The position numbers and the translations under genes were made by a program. A DNA stretch of 7,649 nucleotides, taken from positions 1 to 7,649 of the forward strand of contig CAJOQC010000210.1 of the NCBI GenBank assembly GCA_905236785.1, written 5' to 3'. The notes below the pieces were generated by a model. The model ran no database searches. It was not told the DNA's origin and worked only from the letters and a program-made list of their open reading frames with translations. The DNA comes from an uncultured Selenomonadaceae bacterium (GTDB lineage Bacteria; Bacillota; Negativicutes; Selenomonadales; Selenomonadaceae). Shown here one piece after another: positions 6,076-7,649 of the stretch (its first letter is position 1; each line of letters opens with the position of its first letter).

Positions 6076-7191
6076 ATGATTCGCGTTTTGATTGCGGATG
6101 ATTCTGCGTTTATGCGGCGGGTTTTGTCCGATTTATACAACAATCAGCCGGATTTTGACGTCGTCGGCACGGCGATAAACGGCAAAGACGCGATTGCCAA
6201 GGTCAAGGAATTGCAACCCGATTTAATAACCCTCGACGTGAATATGCCGATAATGGATGGTCTTAATGCGTTGGCGGTGATAATGGATCAAAACCCGACG
6301 CCGACGCTTATGATAAGCAGCTTGACCCAAAAGGGGGCGGCGGCAACCATAAGGGCGTTGAGCTTGGGCGCGGTGGATTTTATCAGCAAGGACGGCGGCG
6401 CAATATCAAGAATAGACCATATAGCCGACGAGATACTCACCAAGAGCCGCAACACGGTCAAAGCCAAGGTGCGACGCCTCAGTAAATCGGTTGCGTCGGG
6501 CGTCGGCGCAACCAACAATTTCGGTTCTTCGCGAAGTTCGCCGCCGAATTTGCCGAAGAAACCGCCGACGATTAAACCCACCGCGACAAACAACGTCGTT
6601 GTCGGCAAAAAGAACGAAACCGGCAAAAAGTTGGTGGTAATCGGAACATCTACGGGAGGGCCGCAAGCCTTGCAAGCGGTGATAACCAAGTTGCCTGAGG
6701 ATTTGCCCTGCGGGGTGACTGTGGTTCAGCATATGCCGGCGGGTTTTACAAAGCATCTTGCCGAGAGATTAGACACCATTTCCGCCGTAACGGTGAAGGA
6801 AGCGGAAAACAACGATATTATCGAACCCGGTCATGTTTATATCGCTCCCGGGAATTATCATATGCGAGTTGTTCTTGATGGACGGGTCAGAAAAATTGCC
6901 ATATCCCAAGAACCTCCCGTCGGCAATCACCGACCGGCGGTCAATGTAATGTTTGATTCTGTCGCGCAGTTCGGGCGGGACATTGTTTCGGTCATAATGA
7001 CCGGCATGGGTTCTGACGGGTGCGACGGCATGAAAAATATAAAAAAGTATGGCGGTTACAGCATAGCGCAAAACGAAGACACATCGATAGTCTACGGTAT
7101 GCCAAAAGCGGTGGTTGATGCAGGGTTGGCCGATGAGGTTCGCCCGCTTGGGGATATTGCCGGGGCAATAGTCGAAGCTGTTAAAAAATAG
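6076..7191 (+). CDS. cheB: Chemotaxis protein-glutamate methylesterase/deamidase CheB
   Basis: CheB removes methyl groups from, and deamidates, glutamyl sites on chemoreceptors when phosphorylated by CheA, giving adaptation. The receiver domain (1-120) shows Asp8/Asp9, phosphoacceptor Asp54 (LDVNMPIMDG), Ser82 and Lys105. The residue after Lys105 is Asp, where receivers normally have Pro. A basic Ser/Pro/Thr/Asn-rich linker (about 125-183) joins it to the methylesterase domain (184-371). The catalytic triad is visible as Ser192 (GTSTGGP), His219 (VQHMPAGF) and Asp314 (TGMGSDG). The 371 residues are normal for the family. The ATG at 6076 is preceded by GGGAGG at 6061-6066, nine bases upstream. 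The gene lies 16 bases after the PilZ gene and 31 bases before cheA, the order seen in Bacillota operons. All key catalytic residues are present. Confidence 0.98.
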   Translation: MIRVLIADDSAFMRRVLSDLYNNQPDFDVVGTAINGKDAIAKVKELQPDLITLDVNMPIMDGLNALAVIMDQNPTPTLMISSLTQKGAAATIRALSLGAVDFISKDGGAISRIDHIADEILTKSRNTVKAKVRRLSKSVASGVGATNNFGSSRSSPPNLPKKPPTIKPTATNNVVVGKKNETGKKLVVIGTSTGGPQALQAVITKLPEDLPCGVTVVQHMPAGFTKHLAERLDTISAVTVKEAENNDIIEPGHVYIAPGNYHMRVVLDGRVRKIAISQEPPVGNHRPAVNVMFDSVAQFGRDIVSVIMTGMGSDGCDGMKNIKKYGGYSIAQNEDTSIVYGMPKAVVDAGLADEVRPLGDIAGAIVEAVKK

Positions 7192-7210
7192 ACGGGAAAA
7201 GAATGATATA

Positions 7211-7217
7211 GGGGGAA
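7211..7217 (+). promoter_or_regulatory. Ribosome-binding site of cheA
   Basis: GGGGGAA ends five bases before the ATG at 7223 and fixes that codon as the cheA start. The 31-base gap between cheB and cheA otherwise shows no hairpin, T-run or promoter-like element. Confidence 0.7.
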
Positions 7218-7222
7218 TACGC

Positions 7223-7649
7223 ATGGAAACCAATCAGTATATGGATATGTTCTTAGATGAGTCTCATGAACATTTACAGGAATTGAACGAGGGTCTGTTG
7301 CGCCTTGAGGACAACATGGAAGATTTGTCCGTCCTCAACGATATTTTCCGCAACGCGCATACCCTAAAGGGTATGTCCGCAACCATGGGGTACAATAAAA
7401 TAGCCGAATTGACCCATGAAATGGAAGACGTTTTGGATCTTCTGCGCAAAGAACAACTGAACGTAACGGAAGAAATCATCGACGTATTGTTCAAGTGCTT
7501 GGATTCTTTGGAGCAGATGATTGACAACGTGGGCAACGGCGACCCGGAGGATCTGATTGACGTTTCCGAGCTCGTGGCCAAATTAAGCGCGATATTAAAA
7601 GGCGAATCGGCAGCAGATGCGGCTCCTGCAGCAGCTCCCACCGCTCCTG
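7223..7649 (+). CDS. cheA: Chemotaxis histidine kinase CheA, 5' part
   Basis: CheA autophosphorylates in response to chemoreceptors and passes phosphate to CheY and CheB. Only the first 142 codons are in the window and the frame is open at its end. Residues 1 to about 105 form the P1 histidine phosphotransfer domain, starting with YMDMFLDESHEHLQELNEGL. The phosphorylated His46 lies in the motif FRNAHTLKG (codon 7358-7360). A second helical stretch (80-125) completes the bundle, and from about residue 128 the sequence turns Ala/Pro-rich (SAADAAPAAAPTAP), the usual P1-P2 linker. The kinase core, dimerisation domain and CheW-like domain lie downstream and cannot be judged. The start follows a GGGGGAA ribosome-binding site. 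The position after cheB matches Bacillota motility operons. Confidence 0.97.
   Translation, partial: METNQYMDMFLDESHEHLQELNEGLLRLEDNMEDLSVLNDIFRNAHTLKGMSATMGYNKIAELTHEMEDVLDLLRKEQLNVTEEIIDVLFKCLDSLEQMIDNVGNGDPEDLIDVSELVAKLSAILKGESAADAAPAAAPTAP

Noticed and set aside
6527..6536. 10-bp palindrome cttcgcgaag in the cheB linker
   Set aside because: It is short and isolated, with no second copy in a regulatory position and no T-run; likely chance.

Overview
The window is a continuous run of flagellar and chemotaxis genes, all on the + strand: flhB (3' part), flhA, flhF, flhG, a YcgR-type PilZ gene, cheB and cheA (5' part). The largest gap between genes is about 31 bases. I see no terminator, tRNA, rRNA, CRISPR array, insertion sequence or phage gene. 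The order flhB-flhA-flhF-flhG-[PilZ]-cheB-cheA is the arrangement of the fla/che operon of Bacillota (Firmicutes), as in Bacillus subtilis, with a PilZ gene inserted between flhG and cheB. Purine-rich Shine-Dalgarno sites before most genes and a balanced to slightly AT-leaning composition fit a clostridial or Negativicutes-like bacterium. That lineage assignment is inference from gene order and protein style, not from a search.

Layout. Bases 1-634 encode the last transmembrane helix and the autocleaving cytoplasmic domain of FlhB, the substrate-specificity switch of the flagellar export apparatus. Bases 657-2744 encode FlhA, the export gate, with its membrane half, an acidic/lysine linker and the cytoplasmic platform. 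Bases 2745-4463 encode FlhF, an SRP-type GTPase with an unusually long Asn/Pro/Thr-rich linker. Bases 4467-5363 encode FlhG, a MinD-like ATPase that keeps both its FlhF-activating N-terminal motif and its C-terminal membrane helix. Bases 5379-6059 encode the PilZ protein, a probable c-di-GMP-responsive flagellar brake. Bases 6076-7191 encode the receptor methylesterase CheB. Bases 7223-7649 encode the phosphotransfer (P1) domain of CheA, which runs off the window.

How they work together. FlhB and FlhA form the core of the type III export gate that builds the flagellum. FlhF and FlhG set where and how many flagella are assembled. The PilZ protein would couple rotor function to c-di-GMP. CheA and CheB are the kinase and its adaptation target in the chemosensory circuit. 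Making them from one transcript links assembly, placement, braking and steering.

This is a conserved locus and I found no convincing undescribed system. Points worth a second look are a strong in-frame internal ribosome-binding site inside flhA, a perfect 12-bp tandem duplication in flhA, the long repetitive FlhF linker, the TTG start of flhF, and a substituted arginine in the PilZ c-di-GMP loop.
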